NCBI GenBank assembly: GCA_050259815.1
Contig: JBLNBI010000027.1
Location: 1 to 14,809 of the forward strand
Direction: 5' to 3'
DNA: 14,809 nucleotides
From: JAGTRP01 sp050259815
Lineage (GTDB): Bacteria > Pseudomonadota > Gammaproteobacteria > Burkholderiales > Rhodocyclaceae
Shown here in pieces: positions 14,384 through 14,809 of this stretch. The first letter of the stretch is position 1, and each line of letters begins with the position of its first letter. The translations under genes and the position numbers were made by a program. The notes under the pieces were generated by a model that saw only the letters and a list, made by a program, of their open reading frames with translations, searched no databases and was not told the origin of the DNA.

Positions 14384-14809
14384 TCAGATCTTGGGCAGGG
14401 TGACGCCCACCTGCCCCTGGTACTTGCCGCCGCGATCCTTGTAGGAGGTCTCGCACTCTTCGTCGGACTCGAAGAACAGCACCTGGGCGCAGCCCTCGCC
14501 GGCGTAGATCTTGGCGGGCAGGGGGGTGGTGTTGGAGAACTCGAGGGTGACGTAGCCTTCCCATTCGGGCTCGAAGGGGGTGACGTTCACGATGATGCCG
14601 CAGCGGGCATAGGTGCTCTTACCGAGGCAGACCGTCAGCACGCTGCGGGGAATGCGGAAGTACTCCACGGTGCGCGCCAGAGCGAAGGAATTGGGGGGGA
14701 TGATGCAGTAATCGGCCTCGATTTCGACAAAGGACTGGGGATCGAAGTTCTTGGGGTCCACCACCGTGTGGTTGATGTTGGTGAACACGCGGAATTCCCG
14801 GGCGCAGCG
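14384..14809 (-). CDS. dcd: dCTP deaminase, C-terminal part (5' truncated by window edge)
   Basis: The 141 visible residues are the C-terminal three quarters of a ~188-residue enzyme that deaminates dCTP to dUTP, feeding thymidylate synthesis. The frame is open to the window edge, where the residues read RCAREFRVFTNI; the GTG at 14788 is an internal valine, not the start. Hallmarks are CIIPPNSFALARTVEYFRIP, VLTVCLGKSTYARCGI with the active-site Ser and Arg, WEGYVTLEFSNTTPLPAKIY with the catalytic Glu of VTLEFSN, and the C-terminal DRGGKYQGQVGVTLPK nucleotide-binding tail. The match to E. coli Dcd as remembered is very close. It lies directly upstream of the decarboxylase gene on the same strand, separated by a hairpin. 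Confidence 0.97.
   Translation of the reverse strand, partial: RCAREFRVFTNINHTVVDPKNFDPQSFVEIEADYCIIPPNSFALARTVEYFRIPRSVLTVCLGKSTYARCGIIVNVTPFEPEWEGYVTLEFSNTTPLPAKIYAGEGCAQVLFFESDEECETSYKDRGGKYQGQVGVTLPKI

Noticed and set aside
1..14809. CRISPR arrays, insertion sequences, tRNA/rRNA genes, att sites, toxin-antitoxin or phage-defence genes
   Set aside because: No direct-repeat arrays, transposase motifs, tRNA-like cloverleaf or integration repeats were seen by reading. All sizeable frames belong to chromosomal metabolic, membrane or signalling families.

Overview
The window is GC-rich, about two-thirds G+C by eye, and almost completely coding. The layout looks like the chromosome of a betaproteobacterium, possibly Rhodocyclales-like. 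That assignment rests on gene content, codon use and protein resemblance recalled from memory, not on a search. No mobile element, CRISPR array, rRNA or tRNA gene was seen, and no non-coding stretch exceeds about 170 bases.

Bases 1-7214 (+ strand) hold a tightly packed alpha-glucan/glycogen cluster. It runs: the 3' part of a GH57 glucanotransferase/alpha-amylase, an alpha-glucan phosphorylase of the short DUF3417 type (glgP), glucose-6-phosphate isomerase (pgi), glycogen synthase (glgA) and dihydrofolate reductase (folA). Junctions are a 2-base gap, two ATGA stop/start overlaps and an 8-base gap, so the block is probably one transcript. GlgP releases glucose-1-phosphate, Pgi links glucose-6-phosphate to fructose-6-phosphate, GlgA builds glucan from ADP-glucose, and the GH57 enzyme remodels or trims chains. 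No glgC, glgB or pgm lies in the window. A DUF4337 membrane protein with its own strong ribosome binding site follows folA, and the rightward block ends at a strong bidirectional terminator (7843-7877).

Bases 7890-9839 (- strand) hold a DUF2970 membrane protein with an unusual Pro/Ser/Thr/Gly-rich tail and, upstream of it, a CNNM/CorC-type protein (DUF21 + CBS pair + CorC_HlyC). Across a 168-base divergent intergenic region lies a soluble PAS-PAS-histidine kinase-receiver hybrid (10008-12044, +). It converges on an Orn/Lys/Arg decarboxylase (12087-14312, -), which follows dcd, the dCTP deaminase cut by the right edge. The decarboxylase's likely terminator lies inside the last codons and stop of the kinase gene.

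Most of the window is ordinary metabolic and housekeeping content. I found no convincing undescribed system. The most notable points are the DUF2970 protein's low-complexity tail with a six-residue repeat, the mirror-image -10 boxes in the divergent promoter region, and the decarboxylase terminator embedded in the convergent kinase gene.
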